Source: Nereocystis luetkeana
Lineage: Eukaryota > Sar > Phaeophyceae > Laminariales > Laminariaceae
Direction: 5' to 3'
Length of the DNA: 64,000 nt
Assembly: GCA_031213475.1 (NCBI GenBank)
Contig: JARUPZ010000008.1
Coordinates: 9,086,388 to 9,150,387 of the forward strand
Position 1 is the stretch's first letter; every line of letters begins with the position of its first letter. Of the stretch, positions 21,681 to 31,830 are shown piece by piece. Position numbers and translations under genes: made by a program. The notes under the pieces are model-generated. The model was not told where the DNA came from and searched no databases. It was given only the letters and a program-made list of their open reading frames with translations.

Positions 21681-24600
21681 GGGGGGGGGGGGGGGGTTGT
21701 CGGGCAGACGGCAGCAGTATAGCGAGCAACGAGGAAGAAGACCAGGAGCGTAAAATCGTTACTTACTATTCCTTTTTATTTCTCCTCCTCCCACGGGTGA
21801 GAGAAAGAGAGAGTAGGCGAACGCGGGGGGCGGGGACGATGCAAGGGTCGAGTCGAACCTCGCTGGTCGGGGCGGGTATCGGAGACCGGACTCGATCCTT
21901 CACGATAATTTGAAAAGCCTCCTGACCCAACCCGACCCGACCCGTGGGGTTGTGGGGGCCATGACCCGTAAAGAGCCCTGGATTTTTTTTCGGAGGCATT
22001 CGTGTAGACGGGCGCCGGCGGGGAACAGTGGGCATATACCCCCCCCCCCCCCCCCCCCCCCCCACTTTCCCCCGTTTTCGTTTTCGTTTTCCGGGATACA
22101 CTCTAATGACGAAGGGAAAATGCGTCATGAAGCAGAGAGTAATACACTACATACGCCCCTCTGTCGGATATGCTACGTGCTGGCTGCAGACCGGCCCACC
22201 GTGCTTGCGCCGGGCCATCCAACAGCGGGTCGGATTCAGCGCCCGAAGGCTAAACCGTGTGTTGTGTAAGAGTTGAGTGAGGCTATAAAAAGTACCATCC
22301 CTCACACACGCTGGACGAATTTTATCCGCGAGGATGCTTCCTAAAAAAATCAAAAGAAATCGGCTTCGTAATGGAAGTGGCACCCGCGGCGGAAATGGTG
22401 CCTGGTACGCAAGAGAGCTTTAGGGGGAGATATCGCCGTTGTCTATGGGAAAAAAATGCCCCCGAGGCGCTGTCCACCATTGTCATCCAAGTCAATCAAT
22501 GCAGAATCTCTGTAGCGTAGGCTTGTGGCGACATAATTCTGTCATGGAAATGGAACTTGCATCTCTTCTATATAGGATGCGAGAATCGGCACGGACAGTG
22601 GTTGTTGTGCTGGATATCGGTCGACGGGTAGAGATAACGGTTGAAACGTCAAGGACACACACAGACAAGTCGGTTATCCTCCCCTGCGGACAATCAGTAT
22701 TAGAGTCTTGGCGAGCTGTGTAATAATACTGCGCAGAAGGCATGTATATATATACTTGTATATATATATTTCTTTGACTTACCTTCCAAGTGAGCCCGTA
22801 GGCCTCGCTCCCTTGGTACCCGAGGTAAGCCATCTCGCTGTCCTCGATGTCCATCCTTGCCTCGCCCATCTCCGTCTTGGCCCTGCCTTCGCAATTCTGG
22901 GTGTCGTCGGTGATGATCTCCGAGACGGCGCTGATGTACGACCGGCCGTCGGTCTCGTCTTCGTCGGGGGCATTGGTGGAGGTGTCCCACGAGGTTACCT
23001 GACAGGCCGTCGTACGTGGACGGTGTACGCCATAGGTTAGGTGCTGCACGTAGAGGTACACATTGCTGCTGTGTAGGTTGGGTGCAGCAGCAGCTCAACG
23101 TTGACGCCGCCGAAAGCCGCCAGAAATAAGAGACACAAGAGAGGAGATAATACTATGATCGTGTATAGATAAAGCGTAGAAGGAAGCAGACATAGAAAGC
23201 ACTGCTGCTGTGGGTTTCTTTTTGTTTCCGGGGGTTTCTTCTTTCAGTCGGGAGAAATCAACGCTGAGGCTCGTGCTGCACGTTGTCGGATGCCAAGGGA
23301 AACGACAATGATAACAATAATGATATAGCTGCTGTCGCGTACATACATGTCTCTAAGCCTCATGCCTGTCTTCTCTGTCTCCTCTTCTCCATAACGGTAC
23401 TGTTATTTAGAACTCTATATGTCCCGCCCGCGTTTTTGGAGATACGTACGTAAGTCAGAACAAACGTAGGTACCGCCCTACGGCTGTAGGTTCGTGTTGA
23501 CAGCAGCAGTAGTAGTGACGCAACTCTCACCCACACCCGTCCTCGAGCAATGCAGCAATTCCGTTTCGAGGGCAAACCGCACCCTTTTAGGGAAGCAGTC
23601 CCGTATTCGTGACAATGTACTTGGAATTTGAGTGGTTTGCCCCCAAAACAAAAACTGCAGTCCTAAAAGGCTCGAGCCGTGTGCTTCGACCTACTGTCGA
23701 ATATGATGTGTACAGACAACCGGTGAGCTCTACTATTATATTATGGGGGACCACAGTAAATAGGACCAGATGCTGTTATTACGGGGGACCATATTAAATA
23801 GAGGACATACGGTACACACAAAACACCCAGATATATTTCGCAATTTTTAATATTAATTAACAATGCTTGGTCCTATTTACTATGGTTCCCCGTAATATAT
23901 AGTAAAAATAGCGAATACTCCGTATAAAGGATTTTATGTGTACCATACCTGGTAGGTCCTATTTTTTAATTTTTAATCTTCAACATCACTTTCACTTGCC
24001 AGCCCTACTCGTGGGAGGTTTTACCCATACGAGGCTTCTGGACAAGCCGTGGTCACAGATAGATGTCGTCCCATCTCCCCCCCCCGGTACGTGCCTTTAT
24101 TGTTAGTCGCGCATAGGGTTCAGCATCCCCACTGCTGCTCGTCGATTTTCATCGACCTACCAGGCCACCGGGGACCTATTTATTATGGCCCTCTGTAGTA
24201 TACCTGTGGTACATGAGTACCGGTATGCGCCAGTCAACAACACACAGCGGCAACCGGCACTATAGAGGGACCACAGCAGCAGCAGTAGCATTGGTACTCG
24301 TACACCTGAACCACACACACACGTACACGTGCAAGGGTGTATAGGTGGAAAGTGAAATTATCAAAGCGCCAATCAGTCTTTTTACCTTGGTGCCCATGAA
24401 GTCCAAGCTACCGCCGTGAGCGCGCAGGTTGATGAATCCCTCTGCCGTGCTCAGAAGGCGCAGCTCGTCCGCGTCGCCGCCGGCCGAGGTGCCGTAGACC
24501 TGGACACAGAAAGCGAGGGGGGGGGAGGGATGGGGGGGAGGGGGGGGCGAATTGATGTTGAAATGTACGGAACGACTGTCAAAATACGATGCGCTTCGAA

Positions 24601-26714
24601 GCACTAAACTGTGTAGTATCCCATTTTTCACGTATCATATACGTCCAAAATATCATGTTTGTTCGGCACATTTGATGTACAGCAGTATAGGCCCGCCAAT
24701 GAGAAAGAGTGCCCAATATTTTCCTGTTTTTTTTCTTCCAAATATTGGAATGTTATTAACGAACTTACAATTTTTTGGTTCTGGAGAACTTCACGAATAT
24801 AGGGACAGAACGCCTCCGTATATTGATACATACCTCCAATTATTTCCAAACTTTCGAAATTAATTATGGAAAAAACGCTCTACGATAAGAATGAACCTAA
24901 AAGAACGTAAGGCTCACATTTTGGAGAACGAAAATTGGGTTAGGAAAAACGGAAAAACGGCTCGGCCTCGTATGCTCAAGGTTGTTTGAAGATGGCGTCA
25001 GATTACGAGGTGTTTCTTGCTGGCGGGCTCATACTCTGTACAAGTGTTATTGCATCGCAAAGTAACCCACTTGTACTCGTACTTCATTATTTATTTTCTG
25101 AACTCGAGCAGACGAAAAAAATCATACTTCCGACGTAGTCGAACGATATATTCGTACCAGGTACACAGTTTTAGTGGGGTACTATTATTACTGTACTATG
25201 ATTATGAAATAAATAGTGCTATTAATATTGTACGAGCATGAATAATGAATATTAGTACTACCGTCCATGCAGTACTCCGGTCGATAGCCGCGCCGCCGTT
25301 CGCTCGGCAACTTGTTGGTGACCTTGGGCCGCCTTCGTCGATCGCGGGCCGCCCCCGCTCGCTCGGTTAATCGCGCGACCACCGCTCTTATCTACTACAG
25401 CAGTACATACTACTGCTGTGCCTCGTACTGCCTCGTGGTATAGCAGTGCAAGCGTACTTTTTTCGTTGTCGGTGTTGTTTTACGTACGTACGGCAGTTGT
25501 ACCGCCGTACCACCTGGCTGGCATGCCGGCGGGGGGGGGGGGGGGGGGGTGAGAGCGTATAACCCAGCTGTATACATTCAGAGAGCAGGCACAACAGCAG
25601 CAGCGGCACATTTCCTTGCCAGTCAGTGCGCGTGGCGGGCGATCGGTGTATGGGTTGTAGAGCGAGGGGTCGTGCGCGTCAATGTTGTTGCACCCTCCCT
25701 TTCAGAGAAATAAATGGGTATACAAACTGCTGGATACTCGTATCGTTAAGTATAATTTTACGAAGTTAGACGTTCCCGTCGTCCGACTTCGCATGGTGTT
25801 ACAGCAGTGGTCGAAGCTATTTCAGATAGATGTGCGTATACCTGGTACCTGCCGCAGTTCTGCTTGCTGTATATGAACTCATGTTTCGAGTGCCCCCTTT
25901 GCGGCGTGTGTGACATGAAGAACACGTCCTACGAGCAAACGTATGTACAATATCTATCTAATCGTACGCGTCAACTACTATCGTACCTCCGAAAAATATC
26001 TTCTCATGTCTTGCATGATACCCCAGGCACTACTACTACTACTGCTGTGTACAAAACAAACCCTCAACGGAAACAAGTTTGTCACACCGCTCAATAAAAT
26101 GAATACCTACTCGTACGGCGTAGACTATCGTACAGCAAAAAAAGTACTGATTGATGTGCATACTACTACTACTGCTGTCCACGCACAAACAACAAGTAAC
26201 TGTTGTTACAGCAATATACCTGGTAGGTAGTGTAGTGGTTGCCGTACGTACCAACTTCACAGACATTTTTAGCCCACCCACACACCTTGAGCGTGATGCC
26301 GTCTTCCACGTACAGCGATTCCGTGAGCAACCAGGTCCCCGTCGCGGTTTTACTGATTTCGCCACTGTTGGGGTCGACGGCGTACAACGGCGCCTTGCCT
26401 TTCCTCGCCTCCCAGATTTGCTCCAATGTGACACAGCCGCCGCGGGTGGTGCCGTCGCCCGACTCGAGGTACGCCCGCGCAGACGAGGACGAGTATCGGA
26501 TCGAGACCGTCTGGGCAGCGTCGCAGTCCGGCTTCGAGATGGGCTCGTTCGGCGACGCAGTGTCCTCCGACGCAGCCGTGGGCGCAGGAGTCGGCGTAGT
26601 CGACGTCGCCAGGGAGGCGGTGCTCCTGGCCGTCTGCCCCGCGGCCGCTCCGACGTTGACAGCGAGCACGCTCATCGCAAGGAGAGCTGCTTTTTTTCCG
26701 GCGACCTTCGGCAT
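17515..26714 (-). CDS. MC5E: Mannuronan C-5-epimerase, complete seven-exon gene
   Basis: Converts beta-D-mannuronate to alpha-L-guluronate within polymeric alginate, in the secretory route or cell wall. Exons on the minus strand are 26286-26714, 24386-24499, 22783-22998, 20942-21223, 20307-20385, 18677-18839 and 17515-17833. All introns are GT-AG, the phases agree (0,0,0,0,1,2), and the coding sequence sums to 1602 bp, 533 residues plus stop. Residues 1 to about 26 form a signal peptide (basic start, hydrophobic core, AAAG then Q), followed by a Ser/Thr/Pro linker to about residue 60. Residues about 250-430 are Asn/Gly-rich right-handed beta-helix (NosD/CASH-like) rungs. The motif YGFDPHD at about residues 309-315 matches the catalytic YG-F-DPH motif of bacterial AlgE/AlgG epimerases, and HGIIASKRC follows. 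The start is the first Met and gives a clean signal peptide. No break was seen, so the gene looks functional. It is known for brown algae that such genes form large families. The reaction is inferred from family membership. Confidence 0.93.
18509..18620. mobile_element. MITE family M1 in MC5E intron 6
   Basis: TAACGGGGGGACCATATAGTT left, ACTATGGTCCCCCGAAC right. It sits between exons 6 and 7, well away from the splice sites. Confidence 0.85.
18677..18839 (-). CDS. MC5E: MC5E exon 6
   Basis: 163 bp; two bases complete the split Asp codon from exon 5 and two bases of a Lys codon are left at the donor. It reads DNYVHDNGDAGMAMLESLNA through ENNKYGIRMSVGCADN to LDNST. The acceptor is AAACTAG|ACAATTAC and the donor CCAA|GTGAGA. 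Typical beta-helix turns with stacked Asn. Confidence 0.92.
19199..19600. repeat. Tandem duplication of about 220-240 bp in MC5E intron 5
   Basis: GAAAACAGTGGGGCGAGTGA at 19199 recurs as GAAAACAGTGGGGTGAGTGA near 19421, each followed by GGGTCAATGGGACAAAAAA, AAAGTTCACACA, ATCTACCAGATCAGATCC and AGAGATACATACC. The second copy ends in an M1 element. Confidence 0.8.
19584..19676. mobile_element. MITE family M1, left arm short, in intron 5
   Basis: Starts at GTAAATAGGACCTACGG and keeps the full right arm CTGTGGTCCCCCGTAATA. The usual left terminus is missing and CATACCAGGTA stands in its place. Confidence 0.75.
20307..20385 (-). CDS. MC5E: MC5E exon 5 (79-bp micro-exon)
   Basis: Short exon of 79 bp giving GNEVYGGAESSAGIFLHR then SSDDAIVK plus one base (phase 1). 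The acceptor is TGTATGTCAG|GGAAAC and the donor AAGG|GTAAGA. The GIFLHR rung is characteristic of brown-algal epimerases. A gene finder could easily miss it: exon 4 can read on in frame past its donor to another phase-1 GT in a T-run and still join exon 6, skipping this rung. Confidence 0.88.
20555..20722 (-). repeat. C-tailed repeat R1 fragment in MC5E intron 4
   Basis: On minus it contains TTGGTGCAAGCAATG-like sequence, CGACGTCGCTCCATCCCGG and CATGCATGGC, then the C-run (seen as the G-run 20558-20581). The homopolymer is thus the R1 tail and not an isolated run. Confidence 0.7.
20942..21223 (-). CDS. MC5E: MC5E exon 4: catalytic beta-helix rungs
   Basis: 282 bp, 94 residues, phase 0. It carries successive Asn/His-rich rungs (NIYNSDIHHNRFGVYTYGH, HDNTVYNNGYHGIIASKR) and the catalytic motif SGYGFDPHDDSD. 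In bacterial AlgE/AlgG the Tyr, Asp and His of this motif line the active site. The acceptor is GGTCCAG|GTCCGAGG and the donor CCAG|GTAGACGAG. A cryptic in-frame read-through beyond the donor is excluded because exon 5 supplies the expected next rung. Confidence 0.93.
21626..21697. repeat. (GA)n and G-run in MC5E intron 3
   Basis: About 50 bp of GA dinucleotides followed by 17 G. Confidence 0.9.
21835..21975. repeat. GGGTC-type block, short, in MC5E intron 3
   Basis: GCAAGGGTCGAGTCGAACC at the left and CCCGACCCGACCCGTGGGG at the right, with AATTTGAAAAGCCTCCTGAC inside. The inverted GGGTC/GACCC ends resemble the block at 13279-14152 but it is far shorter. Confidence 0.6.
22783..22998 (-). CDS. 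MC5E: MC5E exon 3
   Basis: 216 bp, 72 residues, phase 0 at both sides, bounded by the acceptor CTGTCAG|GTAACC and the strong donor GGAAG|GTAAGTCAAAG. The peptide runs from VTSWDTSTNAPDEDETDGRS to GSEAYGLTWK. It is rich in Asp/Glu, which fits a lid or loop region that closes over the N-terminal side of the helix in this family (inference). Confidence 0.92.
23205..23330 (+). mobile_element. LINE 3' tail copy in MC5E intron 2
   Basis: GTGGGTTTCTTTTTGTTTCC through GGGAGAAATCAACGCTGAGG and GCACGTTGTCGGATGCCAAG, then an AACAATAATGATAT tail. Confidence 0.8.
23582..23670. mobile_element. MITE family M2, piggyBac-like
   Basis: CCCTTTTAGGGAAGCAGTCC left and GCAGTCCTAAAAGG right, with the family centre TGGAATTTGAGTGGTTTGCC. 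About 89 bp, almost all inverted repeat. Confidence 0.8.
23777..23897. mobile_element. MITE family M1, nested in an older M1
   Basis: TATTACGGGGGACCATATTA left, ACTATGGTTCCCCGTAATA right. Inserted at a TA of the outer copy. Confidence 0.85.
23965..24174 (-). mobile_element. SINE S1, internally shortened, nested in M1
   Basis: On minus: TCCCCGGTGGC head, GTCGATGAAAATCGACGAGC, GAACCCTATGCGCGACT and CTTGTCCAGAAGCC, then an A-rich tail (AGATTAAAAATTAAA). Flanked by the 7-bp duplication CCTATTT (23958-23964 and 24175-24181), a retroposition hallmark. The segment between box A and the body is missing, including box B. Confidence 0.8.
24386..24499 (-). CDS. MC5E: MC5E exon 2
   Basis: 114 bp, 38 residues, phase 0 at both sides. 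The acceptor is TGTGTCCAG|GTCTACGGC and the donor AAG|GTAAAAAG. The peptide starts VYGTSAGGDADELRLLS and ends GSLDFMGTK, an early beta-helix turn region. Upstream in the intron, on the transcribed strand, is a C-rich run (24513-24548 read on minus) close to the acceptor. Confidence 0.9.
24712..24898. mobile_element. MITE family M3, left end lost, in MC5E intron 1
   Basis: CCAAATATTGGAATGTTATT, ACAGAACGCCTCCGTATATT and the right terminus CTCTACGATAAGAATGAACC. TGTTATTAACG has an extra TTA against TGTTAACG in the 7454-7698 copy. Confidence 0.75.
26286..26714 (-). CDS. MC5E: MC5E exon 1: signal peptide, linker, N-terminal region
   Basis: Encodes residues 1-143. It begins MPKVAGKK with a hydrophobic core through VNVGAAAG and a likely signal peptidase cut before QT. 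A low-complexity T/S/P/A stretch runs to about residue 60, then the conserved start of the mature enzyme with two cysteines (CDAAQ, GGCVTLEQIW). It ends ...GITLK at the donor AAG|GTGTGTGG, phase 0. The donor departs from GTAAGT but is supported by the in-phase join to exon 2. Confidence 0.92.
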
Positions 26715-28534
26715 CTTGCTCGTGATGTTGTGTGAAATCGGACGCGCCTGTAGAATATGTTCTGTTTTGGTGCGATGTGCCGGGACGAAGTTGAGAGATA
26801 TACATACATGCAGCGAGCAGTAGATCGATTAGCGCGAGATGAGCGTACAGCAGCAAGCACAAGGTAGGGGAAAAGAGCAACAGAACGCGCCGGAGGGGGG
26901 CGAGCGAGAACAACAACCAAAGGCAGCTTCAATGCTGGAGGATAGGCGGATCGGTAAAGGGAAAAATGCCCTCGATCGGGCGTACTATAATAACACGTGA
27001 AGGACCCGTTGGTTCGTGAGTAGACAGACAGAATCTATCTCAGATAGATGCTCGATCGATGTGGAATAATTATCAACAGGGGCCAAAACGCCGATTCATA
27101 CCACTGGTCCGCACATAATAAATAAACCTGATGGGCATGGTGTGCGTGAGGTGGTGTTGATGACGACGACGTCGCTCTGCTGCTGCTGCTGTTCTGCTGC
27201 TGAGGTACAACAACACGAGCGACGCCAACCCCCCCCCCCCCCCCCCCGCCCCCCCTCTCTCTCACGCTCTCGTGACCGCCTGAATGTAAACATCAGACCA
27301 AATGGCAGTACGTATCGGCATGATCCAACGATTGGATTTGCCACCAGGTGTAAATTATTCTGCTGGGTCTGGCGTCTTTTTTTGTTGGTGTGTGTGATTT
27401 ATTTATTATTTGTGGTGGTTGGAGCGAATCGCTTCGTGTGGAGGTGAGAGTTCGACCGAGCCTGCCCCTGGAAACAACACAAACAAACAAACAAACAAAC
27501 AAACCCGCAATCGTCTCGGTGGCTGAGCCCTACTGCACGAGCTGGCTCACTCACATCAACCAGGGCGCAGGGCTTGGCAGGAAAGGTCGGGCCACACGCG
27601 CGGGGACTGGGCGGGGAGGACACTCAGTCGGCGCGCAGACCAAGGTCTCGTGCGGTGGTGGTGGGGAGGTTGACGGTGAAGTGAAAGCGGAGGGGGGTTG
27701 GGAGGGAGATACCCGTACGCATCTATCCATCTGTACCAGGTACATATTTTTTCAAACGGCGATGTTCGAAAGACGGCTTATCAGCTCACATCCAATATGT
27801 GCGGAAATGTAAGGAGTGTTTCGATACTACTGTTAACGAATATATCGTCCTTAAATTTACGGACATAGCCCCGTATAATTGCGAACAGAAGATGGGGGAA
27901 ATTGGGGTCTACTCAATCGTGCGATGAAAAGAAAAATGATAGATATTTTTCCGGGAAAAATCTTCAAGATGTGGTATTCTTTCTGTATCTTTTAAAAATA
28001 AAATATGCAACGATCGTTTCTGCACTGCTGTGCAGCCAGCCTGCAGCAGCAGCTCCCACCAGTCCACAGCTGCTCGGTAGCTATTATTAGGAATAGAAGC
28101 TAGATTAGTCCTTTATCACACCATGGACCTATCTTGACAACCCTGCTTCGCTGCGTCCTCTCGATCGCGAGTCAACTGCTACAGCAGAACTGGTCCCAGG
28201 TGCCCTTCTGGACTATACGGGTACAACAAAACCCGTGTTAGTTGTTGATCTGCTGTAATTGGTCAACTTCTCCAGTAGTACGAAAAAAACACATATTTTC
28301 TCGTACCTCGATAATATAGTATCAGGTACCTGGTACTCGTATAGTTTTATTTTTAGTTTTTTCGGTTCCGCGAGCTCCGGCAGCCAGAGCTCGCACTACT
28401 TCGGGCAAACAACCTGCATGCACTACTGCTGTACCAGGTACAGTAAGTAGTAAATCAACTGCTTTCATTTGTTATTATTGCACATGTTCACAAAACCGCA
28501 GCATCAACGGCCAACTAACAGCGCGCACATACCG
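26715..28534. other. 5' flank of MC5E; no gene seen
   Basis: Holds the presumed promoter of the epimerase. A TATA-like GTATGTATATC lies on the minus strand near 26800-26810, about 90 bp before the start codon, but its use is unproven. It also has a C-run (27231-27247), a short AAAC repeat (27478-27506) and scattered TACCAGGTA motifs. No protein-like open frame or RNA gene was recognised. Confidence 0.5.
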
Positions 28535-28633
28535 CCCTTTTAGAACTACAGTCCCGTTTTGGGGACACACTACTCAAATTCCAAGTAATTTGTCCCCAAT
28601 TGTCCCCAAAACGAGACTGCGGTCCTAAAAGGG
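28535..28633. mobile_element. MITE family M2, piggyBac-like
   Basis: CCCTTTTAGAACTACAGTCC left and GACTGCGGTCCTAAAAGGG right, followed by TTAA. A duplicated AATTGTCCCC lies near the right arm. Confidence 0.85.
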
Positions 28634-28875
28634 TTAACCGACGAGTACACGACAAGTTATTTGTAAGCATAATAATATGTGATAGGTAAAGTAGTAACCC
28701 AATGCCCATACCTATCACGACCGACAAGTATCATACAGCAGTAGTACCTTGCCATTGGATGGGAGATAGATAGATGCGGTTTTTCTATTCACCACCGCCG
28801 CTGTACGTGTAGCAGTAGTAGTACTACAAGGGACCATGCACGCAGTAAATAGGACCAAATAAATAAATGTTGTTG

Positions 28876-28975
28876 TTACGGGGGACCATAGTAAAATATA
28901 GGACCAAATATTGCGAGTAAAAAAAGGTACCAGGTAGGCACATATTTATATATACCTGGTACCTTTTGGTCTGCA
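28876..28975. mobile_element. MITE family M1 fragment with two CCWGG gains
   Basis: TTACGGGGGACCATAGTAAA left and the AGGACCAAATATTGCGAGTA core. TACCAGGTA (28928-28936) and TACCTGGTA (28953-28961) both lie in the next 35 bp. The right arm is not recognisable. Confidence 0.7.
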
Positions 28976-29107
28976 GTGAATATAGAGGTGTTCGCGGGCG
29001 TTTCGTTGCAGCGTGCGCCTGCGTCTGTAATGTTTTAATACTTTCAGCAAACATTCGTTGTGCGTGTACTTGCAAGTCTGCCAGCGGGGGGTACTTTGAG
29101 TTCGAGG

Positions 29108-29805
29108 ACCTTTAACAATCTGGGAGAAGGGATCTTTAGGTTGGTAGTCTGTTCGGATGTTTTGGTTCCTGTTGGGATCAAGGCACGCGCGAAGACCCAA
29201 CCCAACCCCTGACTCTAACCCTAACCCTAACCCTAACCCAAACGCTGACCCCAAACCACAGCCGAAACGGGCCAAAACTCGCCATAGACGCGGCTACGCC
29301 GAGTTTGCATCGAACCAGGAAATTTCTCAGAAGATGCGGACGACGATTCCGAAGTGCAGACCACGCTACACACTTTTCAAGTGAAAAACATCCCTAAAGA
29401 TCCCTTCTCCCAGACTGCTAAACCTACTCTTCTTGAGTTCAAGCGTGGGGAGCGGACCTTTAAGGACCTTTAACAATCTGGGAGAAGGGATCTTTAGGTT
29501 GCTAGGCTGTTCGGATGTTTTGGTTCCTGTTGGGACCAAGGCACGGGCGCGAAGACCCAACCCAACCCCTGACTCTAACCCTAACCCTAATAACCCTAAC
29601 CCTAACCCCAAACCGCAGCCGAAACGGGCCAAAACTCGCCATAAACGCGGCTACGCCGAGTTTGCATCGAACCAGGAAATTTCTTAGATAGATAGATGCG
29701 GACGACGATTCCGAAGTAAGTGTTGCACAGACCACGCTACACATTTTTCAAGTAAAAAACACCCCTAAAGATCCCTTCTCCCAGACTGCTAAACCTACTC
29801 CATAT
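29108..29805. mobile_element. Two tandem TIR units with telomere-like CCCTAA blocks
   Basis: Units at about 29108-29430 and 29468-29805. Each starts AACAATCTGGGAGAAGGGATC and ends GATCCCTTCTCCCAGACTGC, inverted repeats of about 27 bp. Each contains four to five CCCTAA repeats (29216-29240, 29577-29607), then GCCGAAACGGGCCAAAACTC and GAACCAGGAAATTTCT. The second unit has TAGATAGATAGATG where the first has CAGAAGATG. No coding capacity. Confidence 0.8.
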
Positions 29806-30327
29806 TTTTCCGGTGGGGGTTATTTCTTCACACCTCAGAAGAGTGTCGCAGGTTTTACATCGCCTTCATCACGCTGCTAGTGCCTTGGCGAGTCCCAAGG
29901 TCTCACTGACTTTTTGCATCCTCTTTGGGTGCTTTGGAGAACGAAAGATCCTGTTTTTTCAATCTACCTTGGTGGAGGCGTTCGGCCTTATATAGTAGTG
30001 ACATTCGCGCTTGCGAGGGAATTTTTGCTACTACTCCCGTCGCTTCGAGTTTTTGCGTTTCACGCCGGCCCTGTGGGCCCACTGCTACGCTTCGTTGAAG
30101 ACGTTTTTCCTTGAGGAATTAATGGCGTAGTTGGTCTGGGCGTCCGCCAAAGGTTTCGTTCGTTGTCGAACCGTTAGGTGTCGCAGGACATGCGTCTACT
30201 GGCGCTGCGGTTCGTCGAGCAAGTAAGTGCTTACTGTCGTAGTTGCATATCACGTTCATGTCGCCTTCATATATCATATCAGCTGTAATACATAATAATT
30301 ACTAATAAAACAACTACCTGGTATTAT
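29806..30327. other. No gene seen
   Basis: GC-balanced unique-looking sequence between TIR units. No recognisable coding frame or RNA feature. Confidence 0.5.
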
Positions 30328-31735
30328 TTATGGGAAATTTTTGAAGGGGCCTCAGAACTGGCTTTTTCTGCCGAAAATCGGCGATTTATTTACTCGACTG
30401 GACTGTCAAAAACACCGGTGGACTCGTCAGGATGCTCCCGTTAGTTTTCCGAGAGCTTTCTCGAGCACTTTTCCGTTTCTCCAGAGTCGTAGTAGGACTG
30501 TTCGTCCATATTTCCAGGACATCATGGTTTTTTATCAAAAATCCTCCAAGATCCGTTATTTCTGGCCCCAGTTCTGACCAACAGCCTTATTTCTGAGCCT
30601 CCAGAGAAAACTGATTGGCTGCTCCAAAAACACAACTACGACTCCGGAGAAACGGAAAATTGTTCGTGAAAGCTGACAAAAAACTACGGGGAGCATTTTG
30701 AGGAGTCTATCGGTGTTTTTGGATTTCCCGCCGAGTAAAACGCGTATATTCGGCCTAAAAACTCAGTTCTGAGAGCTCAGAAATAATTTCCCATAATAGT
30801 TGGTCGGATCTTATTATGCAATTTTTTTTTAGGTGATTATATGACTGTTCACGGAGGCTTCGGGGTATCTGGTCCCATATCTGATCAAATTTTATCAAAA
30901 TCACGTCTTATGGGGCCTGTTTGGTGGAAAAAATGTTCCTCCGAGATTTTATCACTCCTGAAATTCCATGAAACGATTTTTTTGGCAGCCTTTTCTTATC
31001 AACTCTGAAAGTGATAAAATTTGGCTTTGCACTAGACCTCGGTGGCATTATACAATTTTGTCTAGGTTATAGACTGGGTTCATGACGGGTCACGACGCTA
31101 CATGCTTGGTTACGCTTGTACACAGCTAGCTGGGCTCCAACACTAAGTACTTGTGCGTCGGCCACCACGGAGAGGGAGGGCATCAGTACCTTGGCCACCA
31201 TCGTGTCCCTTGCGGCTGCCCAACTGCAGCTGCTCTAGGCGAAACAACTTTGGCAACGAATAGGACGAGACTACAGCAGCACTAACTATCAAAACAATCA
31301 AACGGTATTTTTCTGACTACGACCGCCGCAAGCAGCTCATCATGCTCCGCGAAGGCGAGAGCTCCTTGCTGGTCCAGCGACTAGCAAACCCCTTACGCAG
31401 CTCCCCAGGGGCTTCCACATTCCGTTGCTTCCTTCGAGGAGCTGGTGGTGAAGGTTGATCGCCCAACCCGGCGTGAGCGACTCTCGTTCGTGTCGTGGTC
31501 CACGTGGAGTTCAAAATGTCGGTTGTGTTCTGTTTTTTTAGTTCTCCCATGAAATAAAACCAAAATCACGATAAGACGGCACATGGCGCACCGATCTGGT
31601 GTGGCTTTTTGCCGGTGGAAAATCCGACTTCCTGCCTTTTTCAATCACTCAAAACAAATTGCTAAAAAGACCCAGCCTGAAAACTCAGTTCTGAGATGAG
31701 AGCTCAGAAATAATTTCCCATAAAAATAGTTGGTC
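30328..31735. mobile_element. TIR unit, about 0.47 or 1.4 kb
   Basis: Left end TATGGGAAATTTTTGAAGGG with CCTCAGAACTGGCTTTTT. The inverted right end AACTCAGTTCTGAGAGCTC plus AGAAATAATTTCCCATAA is present twice, near 30765-30797 and 31678-31722. It is either a 470-bp element with a duplicated right end or a 1.4-kb element holding an internal copy. No protein-like frame inside. Confidence 0.65.
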
Positions 31736-31830
31736 TAATATACCTGCTTCTTCGGTCATTATTAGAACTGTCTTCATGCGTCACCCTCATCTATCTGCAT
31801 GTTCCACTACTTTTCCCAATACATATTCTT

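Larger units (their letters stand above)
23738..24202. mobile_element. MITE family M1 (outer), split by M1 and a SINE
   Basis: Left arm TTATGGGGGACCACAGTAAA, core resumed at 23898, GGTCCTATTT at 23955-23964 and CCTATTTATTATGGCCCTC after 24175. Another M1 (23777-23897) and a SINE (23965-24174) are inserted. TACCTGGTA at 23946-23954 interrupts the family string ACCATAGGTCC. Confidence 0.8.

Noticed and set aside
29216-29607. A chromosome end (telomere)
   Set aside because: Only four to five CCCTAA per block, inside TIR units and with unique sequence on both sides. Interstitial.
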